From JBGLNJ01 sp041300525 (lineage in GTDB: Bacteria > Chloroflexota > Anaerolineae > Fen-1058), in assembly GCA_041300525.1 (NCBI GenBank), contig JBGLNJ010000001.1, forward strand, positions 3,844,001-3,908,000: a stretch of DNA of 64,000 bases. The letters are read 5' to 3'. The translations under genes and the position numbers were made by a program. This document shows positions 7,431 to 16,606 of this stretch, one piece after another. Each line of letters starts with the position of its first letter. Position 1 is the stretch's first letter. The notes under the pieces are model-generated. The model searched no databases. It saw nothing but the letters and a program-made list of their open reading frames with translations, and was not told the DNA's origin.

Positions 7431-8303
7431 TCAAACCCCCGACTTTTGACTCGCAAACAATTGTTGACGATACAAAGCCAGCATCATAAATCCCAGCATC
7501 ACGCCGAACCAGAGCGTGCAAAAACGGATGAGCAGCGCAGCGGACGCAGCCAACTCGCGCGGCAGGCCGACGACAAACGCCAGCATCCCGGCCAGGCTCA
7601 CCTCCGCTGCGCCCAAGCCACCGGGCAGCGTGGACGCGCCGCCGATGATGACCGAAAAGGCGAGGATGAACACGGCCTGGAAAAGCAGCATCGCCGTCGG
7701 CTGGACGCCCAAGCCTTTCAACACGAGAAAAAAGGCCGCGCCCCCACCTGCCCACGACGCCGTGCCCAATCCCACTGCCACGGCCAGGTTCTTGAGCCGC
7801 AGCAGTTCAAAGCTGCTCTCATAGAACTCGCGCAAGTTGTGAGCGAAGCGCGAGACGAGCGGCAATCGCTCGGCAACGCCCAACAGCCACAGCGAGAGCG
7901 GGCGAATTTGCACGACGACGATCCCCCCGATCATAATGGCCAGGATCGCCACGAAGGCGGGCCAGTAATTCGGGTAGGCAAGCACGCCGGTCGCGGCGAG
8001 TAGGGCGCACGCCAGCGCATCGCTCAATCGCTCGGCGGCTACGACGGGCAGCGTGCGAGCCATGCCGGCGCCCGTCAAATTCTTGAGCCACAAGCTCTTG
8101 AATGCTTCACCGATTTTTCCAGGCGTCACGGTCATCGCAAAGCCGCCGAGGAACACTTTGAGACTATCGGCCCAGGCGATGCGATCAATGCCCACCTGCC
8201 GCAGATAATAATGCCACTTGATGAATCGCAACAGGTAATTGAATGAGGTCAACTTCTGGTGGCGGAACGGGTGGAAACAACGGCGGTGGAACTCGCCGCC
8301 CAT
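7431..8303 (-). pseudogene. Flippase-like / lysylphosphatidylglycerol synthase TM protein, 5'-truncated
   Basis: Homology to the integral membrane LPG-synthase-TM/UPF0104 family starts at FNYLLRFIKWHYYLRQVGI and runs to the C-terminus. It includes the GKIGEAFKSLWLKN loop and the GGLGAAEVSLAGML region. Family proteins have one or two more transmembrane helices (~50-60 residues) at the N-terminus. Here those are replaced by a non-homologous stretch (MGGEFHRRCFHPFRHQ), so the gene is cut at about 8250. Members are associated with lipid or glycolipid translocation. It may still be translated but is probably inactive. Confidence 0.8.
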
Positions 8304-8446
8304 AATCTATCGTTTGTGTTGCGTTCCCGGCGCAACGGCTGCTGGTCGCTCGACGTGGGCGATAAACGGGGCTTTCGCTCACGTCAAGCGCCACAGCCCG
8401 CGCGTCGGGGTCAAAGCCCCGTCATACTCTGCACGAGGAGGTCACC

Positions 8447-9766
8447 ATGAGACGTTCCACTCAATGGGCTTGTCTCACGTTAGCCCTGGGTCTTGGCTTG
8501 ACCGCCGTCGTCGTGACGGTGGCAGGTTTCTCCGCTGTGCTGGCCGCCGGTCAGGCCGATGTGACGATTGATCTGACTGCGCCCACGCACGTTGCTCCCA
8601 ACTCTCAGTTTGTCGTCAACATCGCTTACGCCAGTATCGGGACAGAGGCCGCGCCGGATGTGCAAGTCACAGCCACTTTGCCGGATGGAGTGCAGTTCAT
8701 CACAGCTACCGATCGCTGGGGCGCGCCCCTCTTACCCGCTTCGATCACCGGCAATGTGTTGGTCTGGGACATCGGTCTCTTGCCAGCCGGTTCGTGCTGC
8801 GGCCACATTCTCATCACCGAACAGGTCAACGCGAGTCTGGCCGAAGGTACGGCGTTGACTAACACCGCAGCCATCGCCACAACCGCAGTCGAATCGGATA
8901 CGACCAACAACACCGCTAGCGCCGTCAGCGTGGTGTGCGACATGGCTGGTTCGGTCAAGCAGGTTCACGCGGGCGAGGTCATGCCCGGCGATGTGCTGAC
9001 CTATACCATCGTCCTCGACCTGGCTCAACGTTCCGGTGGCCCGCAACAGATACAGGAACACGTAGTCGAGTTGAGCGATACCTTGCCCTTCAGCCAAGTG
9101 CGCTTTCTGGGCTGGACGAGCGATGTGACCGGCACACATGACGACCAAAGGTTGCAATGGCAAGGGCGCGTCCACGCAGGCGAGCCACTGACACTCCAAT
9201 ACCGCCTCGGCGTCGAAGGCGTGGTCACGCCGGGCACAGTGTTGACCAACCTAGCGCATCTGCGCTGGATGAGCGGCTCAATGCAACTTGGGCCGGTGAC
9301 GACCGTCGTCACGCTGCCGCACTATGCGCGCATGATCGGGCCAAACGGCGACGAGTGGCAGCACGAGTACGGCGTCACACTGACTGTCCCGCCCGGCGCG
9401 GTGTCGGATACGACGCGCTTCCAGTTCAGGCCGCTCACGGGCACAGACATCATCTCCGGCCCGCCAGGGTTGATGTATGCCCATCGCGCGTTCGAGGTAA
9501 CGGCGTTCCGCTTTAGACAAGGTGTCCATCAGTTCGGCCAGCCGCTCACCATCACAGTCAACTATTCCGATACAGATGTGGCGGGATTGAAGCGCGAGAC
9601 GCTGCGCTTGTGGTATCGCAACAGCCCCGGTGAGCCGTGGGCGATGCTGGGCGAGCCGGTGCGAGTCATGTCCGGCACGCATGTCTACACGACGACACAC
9701 CTGACCCAGTTCGCGCTGTTCGGCGAGGCGGCGTATCGCGTGTTCTTGCCGGCAGTCATGCAGTAG
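8447..9766 (+). CDS. Secreted DUF11-repeat surface protein with C-terminal FLPAVM motif
   Basis: The 439-residue product has a Sec signal peptide (hydrophobic residues ~10-33, likely cleavage near AALAAG). Two DUF11-type beta-sandwich repeats follow (TDRWGAPLLPASI... and a second around residues 170-280), then a ~130-residue beta-rich region. It ends YRVFLPAVMQ. The same motif recurs in two other genes here, so it may be a lineage-specific sorting or anchoring tail. AGGAGG precedes ATG 8447. A strong bidirectional terminator lies after the stop. Confidence 0.88.
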   Translation: MRRSTQWACLTLALGLGLTAVVVTVAGFSAVLAAGQADVTIDLTAPTHVAPNSQFVVNIAYASIGTEAAPDVQVTATLPDGVQFITATDRWGAPLLPASITGNVLVWDIGLLPAGSCCGHILITEQVNASLAEGTALTNTAAIATTAVESDTTNNTASAVSVVCDMAGSVKQVHAGEVMPGDVLTYTIVLDLAQRSGGPQQIQEHVVELSDTLPFSQVRFLGWTSDVTGTHDDQRLQWQGRVHAGEPLTLQYRLGVEGVVTPGTVLTNLAHLRWMSGSMQLGPVTTVVTLPHYARMIGPNGDEWQHEYGVTLTVPPGAVSDTTRFQFRPLTGTDIISGPPGLMYAHRAFEVTAFRFRQGVHQFGQPLTITVNYSDTDVAGLKRETLRLWYRNSPGEPWAMLGEPVRVMSGTHVYTTTHLTQFALFGEAAYRVFLPAVMQ

Positions 9767-9844
9767 AGGTTAATACGGGCGGCGCGCATCACAGTGGGAG
9801 TGAATCTCGTCCATCTGCAATAAGGCAGCCTGATTGCAGCGCAA

Positions 9845-9884
9845 AAACGTGAGGGAGAGACTGGTGAGACTCTCCCTCACGTTT
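9845..9884. terminator. Bidirectional terminator
   Basis: A 15-bp perfect inverted repeat, AAACGTGAGGGAGAG (9845-9859) with its complement (9870-9884) and a 10-nt loop, sits between two convergent genes. A-rich sequence on the left and TTTC on the right supply U-tracts in both directions. Confidence 0.9.
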
Positions 9885-9919
9885 CATCGGGCGCAAATGC
9901 CCATGGAGAAAAAAACGGC

Positions 9920-10696
9920 CTACTTGACCTTGTCCACCTCGGCCTGCAGAGCGGGCCGGATCGTTTCAAAGTTCAGCCCTTTTTCCGTGCAATAGTCCTT
10001 GACCTTCATCCCCGGCGCGGCGGGCATGGGCATACCCAATACTTTTTCAATCGTCGCCTGCGAGACGCCCCAGCCGAGCACATCGGCAAAAGTGGTCACA
10101 CCCTTGACGACGCGATCCGTGCTGGACGCGCCGGGCGTTTCCGCCTTGGGCGTGGATTGGGCGGACGGCGCCTGGGTAGCCTGTGGCGTGGTTTGCGGCG
10201 CGCTTGTGGCTGGCGCTGTGCCCGGATTGGGTACAGTGTGCGCGGCTAAGTATGCTGCCTGATCACTCTTCAAGTTGCGTGTCCGCAGTATTGTGGCGGC
10301 AGATCCCGGCAGATAAATGTCCGTGCTCAAATCATACGGCATACCCTTGTAAAAGGCCACAAACAGGCGCACCGAAGACGTGCCGATTTCTTGTCCGCTG
10401 GTGGAATACATCCCCTCCAGGCCCTTGACGGCAAAGGCGGCCGGATTGTTGTCTTTGATGCCAAAAGCCTCGGCCAGCACAGCGGCAGGAACCGCAAAAT
10501 TCTTTTCCACATCGCCAAAAGTGTACGAGCCGCGAATGTCCGCCGGGTTGGCCTGGCCGGCAAATTCACCGCCGGTGATCTTGGCCGCTTCTTTGGTGGA
10601 CTCGGTCTGCCACCAGCCCATGGCGCTGGAAAAGAAAATTCCACCGAACAGTATGACGACCACCAGGGCCGCTAGAGGTTTGGATGTCAGAGTCAT
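9920..10696 (-). CDS. Membrane-anchored hypothetical protein in polyferredoxin operon
   Basis: The 258-residue protein has one N-terminal membrane segment (residues ~8-27). An extracytoplasmic region contains two related short modules (RGSYTFGDVEKNFAVPAAVLAEAFG and KGVTTFADVLGWGVSQATIEKVLG) joined by a Pro/Thr/Gln-rich linker. Start ATG 10696 overlaps the stop of the polyferredoxin gene (ATGA), so the two are translationally coupled and probably work together. The modules look like small helical units of the kind found next to membrane ferredoxins. Exact function unknown. Confidence 0.75.
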   Translation of the reverse strand: MTLTSKPLAALVVVILFGGIFFSSAMGWWQTESTKEAAKITGGEFAGQANPADIRGSYTFGDVEKNFAVPAAVLAEAFGIKDNNPAAFAVKGLEGMYSTSGQEIGTSSVRLFVAFYKGMPYDLSTDIYLPGSAATILRTRNLKSDQAAYLAAHTVPNPGTAPATSAPQTTPQATQAPSAQSTPKAETPGASSTDRVVKGVTTFADVLGWGVSQATIEKVLGMPMPAAPGMKVKDYCTEKGLNFETIRPALQAEVDKVK

Positions 10697-11547
10697 TTTG
10701 CACCTCGCGTTGCGAACTGAACGGTTTTGGCGACCGGGCACACGGCTTCGGACGTGCATTCCAGGCACGAGATGCACTGGTGGTCGCGCACTACTTTTTT
10801 GCTGTCAACGGGAATGTTCATCGGGCATAGAATCGAGCAAGCGCCGTCAGCTTTGCAGGTGGCCTCGTTGCGGCGAATGCCAAAGACGCGAAACAGGTTC
10901 GTGATACCCAGCACCGCCCCGTATGGGCAAGCGTACTTGCACCACGGTCGCTCGACAAAGAGCGATAGCCCCAGCGTCACGCCCAGGATGACCAGCCCGA
11001 TGATAGAGACTTCGCTCGACCAAAAGTTGAACAGGGCAAAGTACGGGTCATAGTCAGCAAAGATCAGCTTGCCGGTCACGGCGGTCATATACACCGCCCA
11101 GGCCAGCACGCCGTAGCGCAAGTAGCGTAGCACCTGGTCCAGCTTGACGGGGACAAAGTGATTGAACCGCCGGCGGAACAGCTTGCGCCCCAAGTTGCTC
11201 ACAAATTCCTGGATCGTGCCCAGCGGGCACACCCAGCCGCAGAACACCGGCCCGAACAGGACCGCCAGCAACAAGCTGATGATCATCAGCACAAAGGACG
11301 ACTGGTGGATTTTCTGCACGAACGTCCCGACCGTGGCGAACTGGTAGATCGTCACGACGCCGCCGAACGGGCACACGGCGTGCAGGCTGGCGTTAGCCAG
11401 CAGTGGAATGCTGGCGCCGCTTTCCGCCAGGGTGTGATTGACCGCAATCAGGGCAATCAGGATAAAGAACGCCCACTGGACCACTTGGCGAATCCAGATG
11501 CTCTTGGGCCTGAACAGGCGAATGCGTTTGCCAAACACTGTAATCAT
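10693..11547 (-). CDS. NapH/MauN-type membrane ferredoxin (4Fe-4S)
   Basis: The 284-residue protein has four to five transmembrane helices. It carries two CxxxCP-type motifs facing the membrane (CGWVCPLG and CKYACPYG), plus two C-terminal 4Fe-4S clusters (CKADGACSILCP and CISCLECTSEAVCP). This is the layout of NapH/CcoG-like quinol-linked electron carriers. It probably passes electrons from the membrane pool to an extracytoplasmic or cytosolic partner, plausibly the coupled downstream protein. AGGAGGTTTT precedes ATG 11547. Confidence 0.88.
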   Translation of the reverse strand: MITVFGKRIRLFRPKSIWIRQVVQWAFFILIALIAVNHTLAESGASIPLLANASLHAVCPFGGVVTIYQFATVGTFVQKIHQSSFVLMIISLLLAVLFGPVFCGWVCPLGTIQEFVSNLGRKLFRRRFNHFVPVKLDQVLRYLRYGVLAWAVYMTAVTGKLIFADYDPYFALFNFWSSEVSIIGLVILGVTLGLSLFVERPWCKYACPYGAVLGITNLFRVFGIRRNEATCKADGACSILCPMNIPVDSKKVVRDHQCISCLECTSEAVCPVAKTVQFATRGAK

Positions 11548-11987
11548 AAAACCTCCTGATGAACGGCATTGCAGGCCGTGGATATGCTCTTATGATAACG
11601 CCAGAATGTGAAGAACCGATGGAGATGGCGTGGGGATGTTGTGAACAAAAGTGCGCTCGCCATGAACAAGCCTCGAGGCAATTCATTGTACACCGGCATC
11701 CGGAAACCACAAGTTCCAGAAGTTTGACCGATTGCGTCATGTCTCAGGCCAGTGCATGGCAGTAGCAATCGCATCGAACACTTAGGCCAGCCCTGACAAC
11801 CTCGAATATCGAAGTCGAACCTCTGCAAAACGTATGGCAGATTCAAGCCGCAGGGACGCTGCCTGATCGTTCTTGCAAGTCTCCACAGTTTCCCCATGCG
11901 TTCTTGACCAGTTCTCCATCTTTGTTTGGTAAGCTATACGCAGAAAATCAAATCGGGCCAGTGGCCCAAACTTATGGAGATGACAAG
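11548..11987. other. 440-bp intergenic region, no gene seen
   Basis: It lies between divergently transcribed genes. I see ribosome binding sites at both ends but no convincing paired -35/-10 elements, no conserved coding frame and no strong hairpin. The open minus-strand frame across 11544-11897 has no recognisable protein features. Confidence 0.5.
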
Positions 11988-12413
11988 ATGAAAAAGTGGC
12001 AAATGATTTCAAGTGTCGTGGTGGCTTTGGTGGCGGTACTGAGCCTGACTGTGTCTGCGTTCGCGCAGACCCCTCAGCCGCTCAATAACGAGACAATCGC
12101 GGCGTTGGTCATGGCAATCAACGACGAGTACAAGGCGCGCGCAACCTATCAGGCGGTGCTGGACAAGTTCGGCTCGGTCGCGCCGTTCACCAATATCGCG
12201 CAATCGGAAACAGCACACATTGCGGCGCTGGAACGGCTCTTCAATGCGTATGGACTGCCTATCCCGCCGGATACGTACGCGGGCCATGTCCAGGCTCCAG
12301 CCACACTGAAGGACGCCGCGCAGACGGGCATCGAAGCCGAGCAGGCGAATGTGGCGATGTACGATGGCTTTCTGACCTATGTGCAGGAACCGGATGTGAG
12401 GGCCGTATATTGA
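11988..12413 (+). pseudogene. Secreted DUF2202/ferritin-like protein, 3'-truncated
   Basis: A signal peptide (residues 1-27, cleavage after AFA) precedes a four-helix ferritin-like domain of the DUF2202 type: NDEYKARATYQAVLDKFG, then FTNIAQSETAHIAALERLFNAYG, then GIEAEQANVAMYDGFL. The glutamates and His of the di-metal motif are visible. Family members continue ~30 residues beyond EPDVRAVY (usually NLQAASRDNHLPAF-like). Here the frame stops at once and glycosyltransferase sequence takes over at ~12405. GGAGATG precedes ATG 11988. Confidence 0.8.
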
Positions 12414-13563
12414 AGCAGCAATGATCTGGCCGGACAACCTGGCGTATTTCAACGAACTGGCCGGCGGGCCGGATGGCGGTTACCGCTACCTGGTGGATTC
12501 CAACCTGGATTGGGGGCAGGCCTGGAAAGAACTCGCGGCCTATATGGACGCGCACGGCATCGCCCGCGTCAAGTTGGCCCAGTTCTCGTCCAATGACCCC
12601 GCCACGTATGGGATTGATTACGAGCCGATTGCGCCGATGGCAGGCGCGCCGCCCGTGCTGCCTTCGCGCTTCAACCCCGCGCCAGGGGTGTATGCGCTCA
12701 GCGCCTCATCGCTGCAAGGTGTGCCGCTGGCCGACGTCAACACCTATGACTATTTCCGGCGCCAGACGCCCACGGCCCGCATCGGCCACGCGTTGTTCGT
12801 GTATCACGTGCCCCTCCCCCCGGTAACACGGGGGGGGACTGAGGGGGGGCGCGGTGCGTGGGTTGCGCTGTGCGCCGCGCCCGCGCCGCCGCTTGAGCCG
12901 GCCGACGTCGTCGCCGGTTTTGGCCGGAATGATCTGCGCCTGGTTTACTTTGATTGTCAACAAACGTGGGTCATGCCGGGCAACTCGGCCGGCGGTTGGG
13001 TGGTGTTGCCTTTCGCGCTGGCGCACGATCCGGCCGCGTTTGCGCGGAGATGGTTGAGCCAGGGCCGCCTGATTTTCGAGCAACGGCAATCGTTCGATCT
13101 GCCGCCTCATTCGATCATTCAATTTCAAAGCCCAACCCTCAACCCTCAAAATGGCATGAGGGTGTTGGCCGCGCCGACGACGATTGGGGATACCGCCGAG
13201 TTGTTGGGGTATGCGGTGGATCGCGCCACGGTTCGCCGTGGGCAATCGGTGGAACTGCTGACCTTCTGGCGTGTGATAGGTCGCCCGCCCGGCAGCCTTT
13301 CGGTGATGGCACATTTGTGGGCAGCGGATGGCCGGGCGATTGCCGTGGGCGACGGATTGGGCTTTACGGCCGAACAATGGCAAGCCGGCGATGTGTTTGT
13401 CCAGCGCCATTGCTTGCCCATCCCCCTCGACGCGCCGCCCGGCCCGGTCACAGCGCAGATCGGCTTGTACACGCTGGACAACTTGCAACGGCTGGCCGTA
13501 TCCCAGAATGACGTCATCGTCGGCGATAGTTTGCCGCTCGCGTCATTGAGAGTGGAACCATGA
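12406..13563 (+). pseudogene. C-terminal part of a GT39-like membrane glycosyltransferase
   Basis: From YIEAAMIWPDNLAYFNELAGGPDGGYRYL onward this is collinear with residues ~465-853 of the intact paralogue that follows. It keeps the DSNLDWGQ segment and the C-terminal extracytoplasmic beta domain. All transmembrane helices and the catalytic N-terminus are missing, so it cannot be a functional transferase alone. Its stop overlaps the next gene's ATG (ATGA), which suggests an original tandem operon. A 7-nt array interrupts the coding sequence at 13116-13150. Confidence 0.8.
13116..13150. repeat. In-frame heptamer array, 5 units
   Basis: Five 7-nt units with a fixed CAA core (for example CCTCAAC) lie inside the coding sequence and translate to FQSPTLNPQ. 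The paralogue has unrelated sequence at the equivalent place. Confidence 0.65.
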
Positions 13564-16121
13564 AGTGTGTTCCTATCCGTTTTTTTCCCCATCCGTTGCT
13601 GGTTGCCGTGATGTTGCTCCTGGCGTTCTGGGGACAGGCGTTGTTTGGCTCAGTGCGCTTGTCGCTCACCACTGACGAGCCAATGCACATTGCGATGGGC
13701 TACACTGAGCTGACAACGGGCGATTACGGCTTTCTGCCTCAGCACATTCACCCGCCGCTGGTCAACGAGTGGGCGGCCTGGCCGCTCTTGCTTCGCCCCG
13801 ACCGTCCCGACCCGCGCCAGATGCCGGGCTGGGCCGAGGGCAACCTGTGGACGTTCAGCGCGCAGTTGTTGGCGCAGTTGGGGCCGGTCGAGTCGGTCGA
13901 ACTGGCGACGCGCGTGCCCATCATGCTGCTGGCGCTCTTGCTCGGCGCGCTGGTCTACCGGTGGGCCAGCGATCTGTTGGGCGTGCGAGCGGGCCTGATC
14001 GCGCTGCTCTTGTATGCGTTCGATCCGGGCATCTTGTCCAACTCGCAGTTCAACACGACCGACATCGGCGCAACGGCGTTCGGGGTACTGGCGACGCTCA
14101 TCGCGTGGCGCGCGGTCAAAGCGAAAGCCAAGATGCGCCCCACGGCTCGACTGAGCTCGCCGAAGTCGACCTGGCGAATCGCGCTCATCGGTTTGGCGCT
14201 GGGCATGTCCATGGCCTCCAAAGTGTCGGGCCTGTTTTTTGCGCCCATGCTCACCGCGCTGGTCGGAATCACATTGTTAAAAGCGCACTGGGGGCGATGG
14301 GACGAATTCGGCAAACAGGTTTTGCGTTGGGCGATGCGCTTTGCGCTGATTTACGCGCTGGCCCTGGGCGTGGTATGGGCCGTGTACCGGTTCGAGTGGG
14401 GGACGCTGCCGGGCGTCGGCTTCCCGGTCCCCGCCGCGTCGCACTGGCTGGTATTGCAGGCATTCAGCCGGCACGTGGTTCAGGGGCATTACGCTTTCCT
14501 GGCCGGACAGGTAGGCCAGCATGGCTGGTGGTGGTATTTTCCGCTGGCCCTGGTCATCAAGACGCCGCTCCCCACTTTGCTGTTGCTCGTGATCGCCCTC
14601 ATCAGCCGGTTGCGACTTGGGCCAAGTCAACGCGCGTCGTGGACAGACGATGTCTGGCTGTTGGCGATCCCGGTCGTATATTTCATCAACGCCGTGTTCA
14701 GCACGATTGACATCGGCTACCGGCATTTGCTGCCCATCTTTCCATTCCTGTTCATCTTTATCGCGGTCCAGGTCGCAGGGCGCAAGATGCAAGATGCAGA
14801 ATGCAAGTCGCACGCTTCGCGCGCAGGACACACGCCAGTCACCGTCCGAACCTTTGGTTCGGCGTCACCTTGTCACCTTGTCACCTTGTCACCGTGTCAT
14901 CTCGTCACCTTGTCAGTCCTTTTCCTTCTCGCCTGGTACATCGTCGGCACGCTAAGCATCTTTCCAGATTACGTGGCATACTTTAACGAACTGGTCGGCG
15001 GCGCGGACGGCGGCTATCGCTACTTGGTGGACTCGAATACCGATTGGGGACAGACACTCAAAGAGTTGAAGCGATACGTGGACGCACACGGCATCTCGAA
15101 CGTCAACCTGTCGCAATTCACGTTCATTGATCCGGGCATCTATGGCTTGTCCTACCGCCCGATCGCGCCGATGAAAGGCGCGCCACCAGTGTTGCCTGCA
15201 CGCTTCAACCCGACGCCGGGCGTGTATGCGATCAGCACCACCACTTTACAAGGCATCCCGCTGGCCGACCCGGAGCAGTTTGACTGGTTCCGCCGCCGCG
15301 CGCCAGAAGCGCAAGTCGGACACGCCATGTTTGTGTATCGTGTCGAGGCCGCCTCTCCGCTCTCGCTTCGACCGCGCGCCTGGGTGGCGCAGTGTACGAC
15401 GCCAGCCACGCCGCTTGAACCGGCACAGGTGGCCGAAGGGTTTGGCCGGGACGATCTGCGCCTGGCTTACTTTGACTGCGCGCAGAGTTGGTTATACCCC
15501 ACCGGCGGCCAAGCGCCGGGATGGTTCGCGCTGACGCAGGCTGCCCAGGTGGGGGACGCGCGCTGGCTGGCAGCGACTCGCTTGAGCTATGAGCAAAAGC
15601 GGGCCGGGTTCTTTCCGCCGTTTCGCATTTATGAATACGATGGATCAGCAGACTATTCGGCTGGGCGCGGGCGTGTCCATATCGCGCCCTCGGCCCAGCC
15701 TTTGCCCGATGCCCTCGCCACACCGGCGGTTGACTTGCCCGTCACCTTTGGGAACGGCTTGACGTTGTTGGGCTTTACGCTGGAGCAGCCTGTGATCAAA
15801 CCGGGCGGAACTGCCTATGTGAAAACAGTCTGGCGAGTGGACAGTGTGCCAGGACGATTGTTGTCCATCATGGCGCACATGTTGGGGCCGGACGGGCGCG
15901 CCGTAGCTGTCGGCGATGGCCTGGGTGTGCCGATTGAAAGCTGGCAGCCGGGCGACGTGTTCGTGCAGCGTCACACGTTAACGGCGCCGAAGGATGCGCC
16001 GCCTGGCTCGTATTGGATACAGACCGGCGTGTACTGGCTGGACAATGAAAAGCGCTGGCCGGTGCAGGACGCTCGCGTCGCGGGTGACCGTGCGCTGCTT
16101 GTATCAGTGCAAGTACAATAA
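13560..16121 (+). CDS. GT39/ArnT-like membrane glycosyltransferase
   Basis: The 853-residue polytopic GT-C type transferase has ~10-11 transmembrane helices (residues ~10-470). The first extracytoplasmic loop carries LTTDEPMHIAMG (residues ~35-47), with the Asp-Glu pair typical of lipid-phosphate-sugar-dependent transferases, and HIHPPLVNEW. A large C-terminal soluble domain follows (470-853). The likely role is moving a mannose-like sugar from a polyprenyl phosphate to protein or lipid outside the membrane. Two repeat arrays (14771-14812 and 14864-14919) are inserted in frame before the last helix. Confidence 0.85.
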   Translation: MKCVPIRFFPHPLLVAVMLLLAFWGQALFGSVRLSLTTDEPMHIAMGYTELTTGDYGFLPQHIHPPLVNEWAAWPLLLRPDRPDPRQMPGWAEGNLWTFSAQLLAQLGPVESVELATRVPIMLLALLLGALVYRWASDLLGVRAGLIALLLYAFDPGILSNSQFNTTDIGATAFGVLATLIAWRAVKAKAKMRPTARLSSPKSTWRIALIGLALGMSMASKVSGLFFAPMLTALVGITLLKAHWGRWDEFGKQVLRWAMRFALIYALALGVVWAVYRFEWGTLPGVGFPVPAASHWLVLQAFSRHVVQGHYAFLAGQVGQHGWWWYFPLALVIKTPLPTLLLLVIALISRLRLGPSQRASWTDDVWLLAIPVVYFINAVFSTIDIGYRHLLPIFPFLFIFIAVQVAGRKMQDAECKSHASRAGHTPVTVRTFGSASPCHLVTLSPCHLVTLSVLFLLAWYIVGTLSIFPDYVAYFNELVGGADGGYRYLVDSNTDWGQTLKELKRYVDAHGISNVNLSQFTFIDPGIYGLSYRPIAPMKGAPPVLPARFNPTPGVYAISTTTLQGIPLADPEQFDWFRRRAPEAQVGHAMFVYRVEAASPLSLRPRAWVAQCTTPATPLEPAQVAEGFGRDDLRLAYFDCAQSWLYPTGGQAPGWFALTQAAQVGDARWLAATRLSYEQKRAGFFPPFRIYEYDGSADYSAGRGRVHIAPSAQPLPDALATPAVDLPVTFGNGLTLLGFTLEQPVIKPGGTAYVKTVWRVDSVPGRLLSIMAHMLGPDGRAVAVGDGLGVPIESWQPGDVFVQRHTLTAPKDAPPGSYWIQTGVYWLDNEKRWPVQDARVAGDRALLVSVQVQ
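14771..14812. repeat. In-frame heptamer array, 6 units
   Basis: Six 7-nt units of consensus NRNYGCA lie inside the glycosyltransferase gene and translate to roughly QVAGRKMQDAECKSH, in a cytoplasmic or loop region just before the last membrane helix. Confidence 0.8.
14864..14919. repeat. In-frame octamer array, 7 units
   Basis: Seven 8-nt units (GTCACCTT three times, then variants) lie inside the glycosyltransferase gene, encoding the motif SPCHLVTLSPCHLVTLS. A short hairpin (CCGAAC/GTTCGG, 14846-14862) precedes it. Confidence 0.85.
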
Positions 16122-16144
16122 CATCTTGAAGCTGGGGAGCCAAA

Positions 16145-16606
16145 ATGGACAGATTCAGGTTTAACCGTGTCCGCTGGTTTATCGTGGTGTGTGGACTCTT
16201 GCTCGTGTTGATTTCCACGGCGCAGGCTTTTAATGTCGCTGGACAACCGGCCCACCATGGCGTTGCAACTGATTCGGAAACGGGCCAGGCCGAGGTGTTC
16301 GTGCCCGCCGGCCAGTTTCTCATGGGATGCGCATACGACACTACGCACATCACTTGCGACAGCGACGCACAACCTATCCACGCTGTCTACCTGGATGCTT
16401 TTTACATTGACAAGACCGAAACCACGAACAAGCAGTACGCGGCCTGCGTGGCAGCGGGCGCTTGTACCGAGCCGCTTTCTCTCGCATCCAACTCACGTCC
16501 TGACTATTACACAAATCCCGCCTATGCCAACTACCCGGTCATCCAGGTGGATTGGAACCGGGCATCCCGGTCCCGAGGCAGCTCGCCGACCCTTTTCTCT
16601 CGCTGA
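16145..16606 (+). pseudogene. SUMF1/formylglycine-generating enzyme-like protein, 3'-truncated
   Basis: After a signal anchor (residues ~10-28) the FGE-sulfatase (SUMF1) domain begins: FVPAGQFLMGC, then HAVYLDAFYIDKTETTNKQYAACV, then NYPVIQVDWN. The homologous sequence breaks at about 16553, just where the family continues with an AxxYCxWxGKRLPTEAEWE-like segment. The remaining codons (ASRSRGSSPTLFSR) are unrelated. The catalytic cysteines of the family lie in the missing part, so the gene is non-functional here. Confidence 0.82.

Noticed and set aside
11544..11897. Minus-strand open frame of 117 codons upstream of the polyferredoxin gene
   Set aside because: No ribosome binding site, no recognisable domain, Arg/His/Cys-rich composition typical of non-coding frames; it would read through the leader of the next gene.
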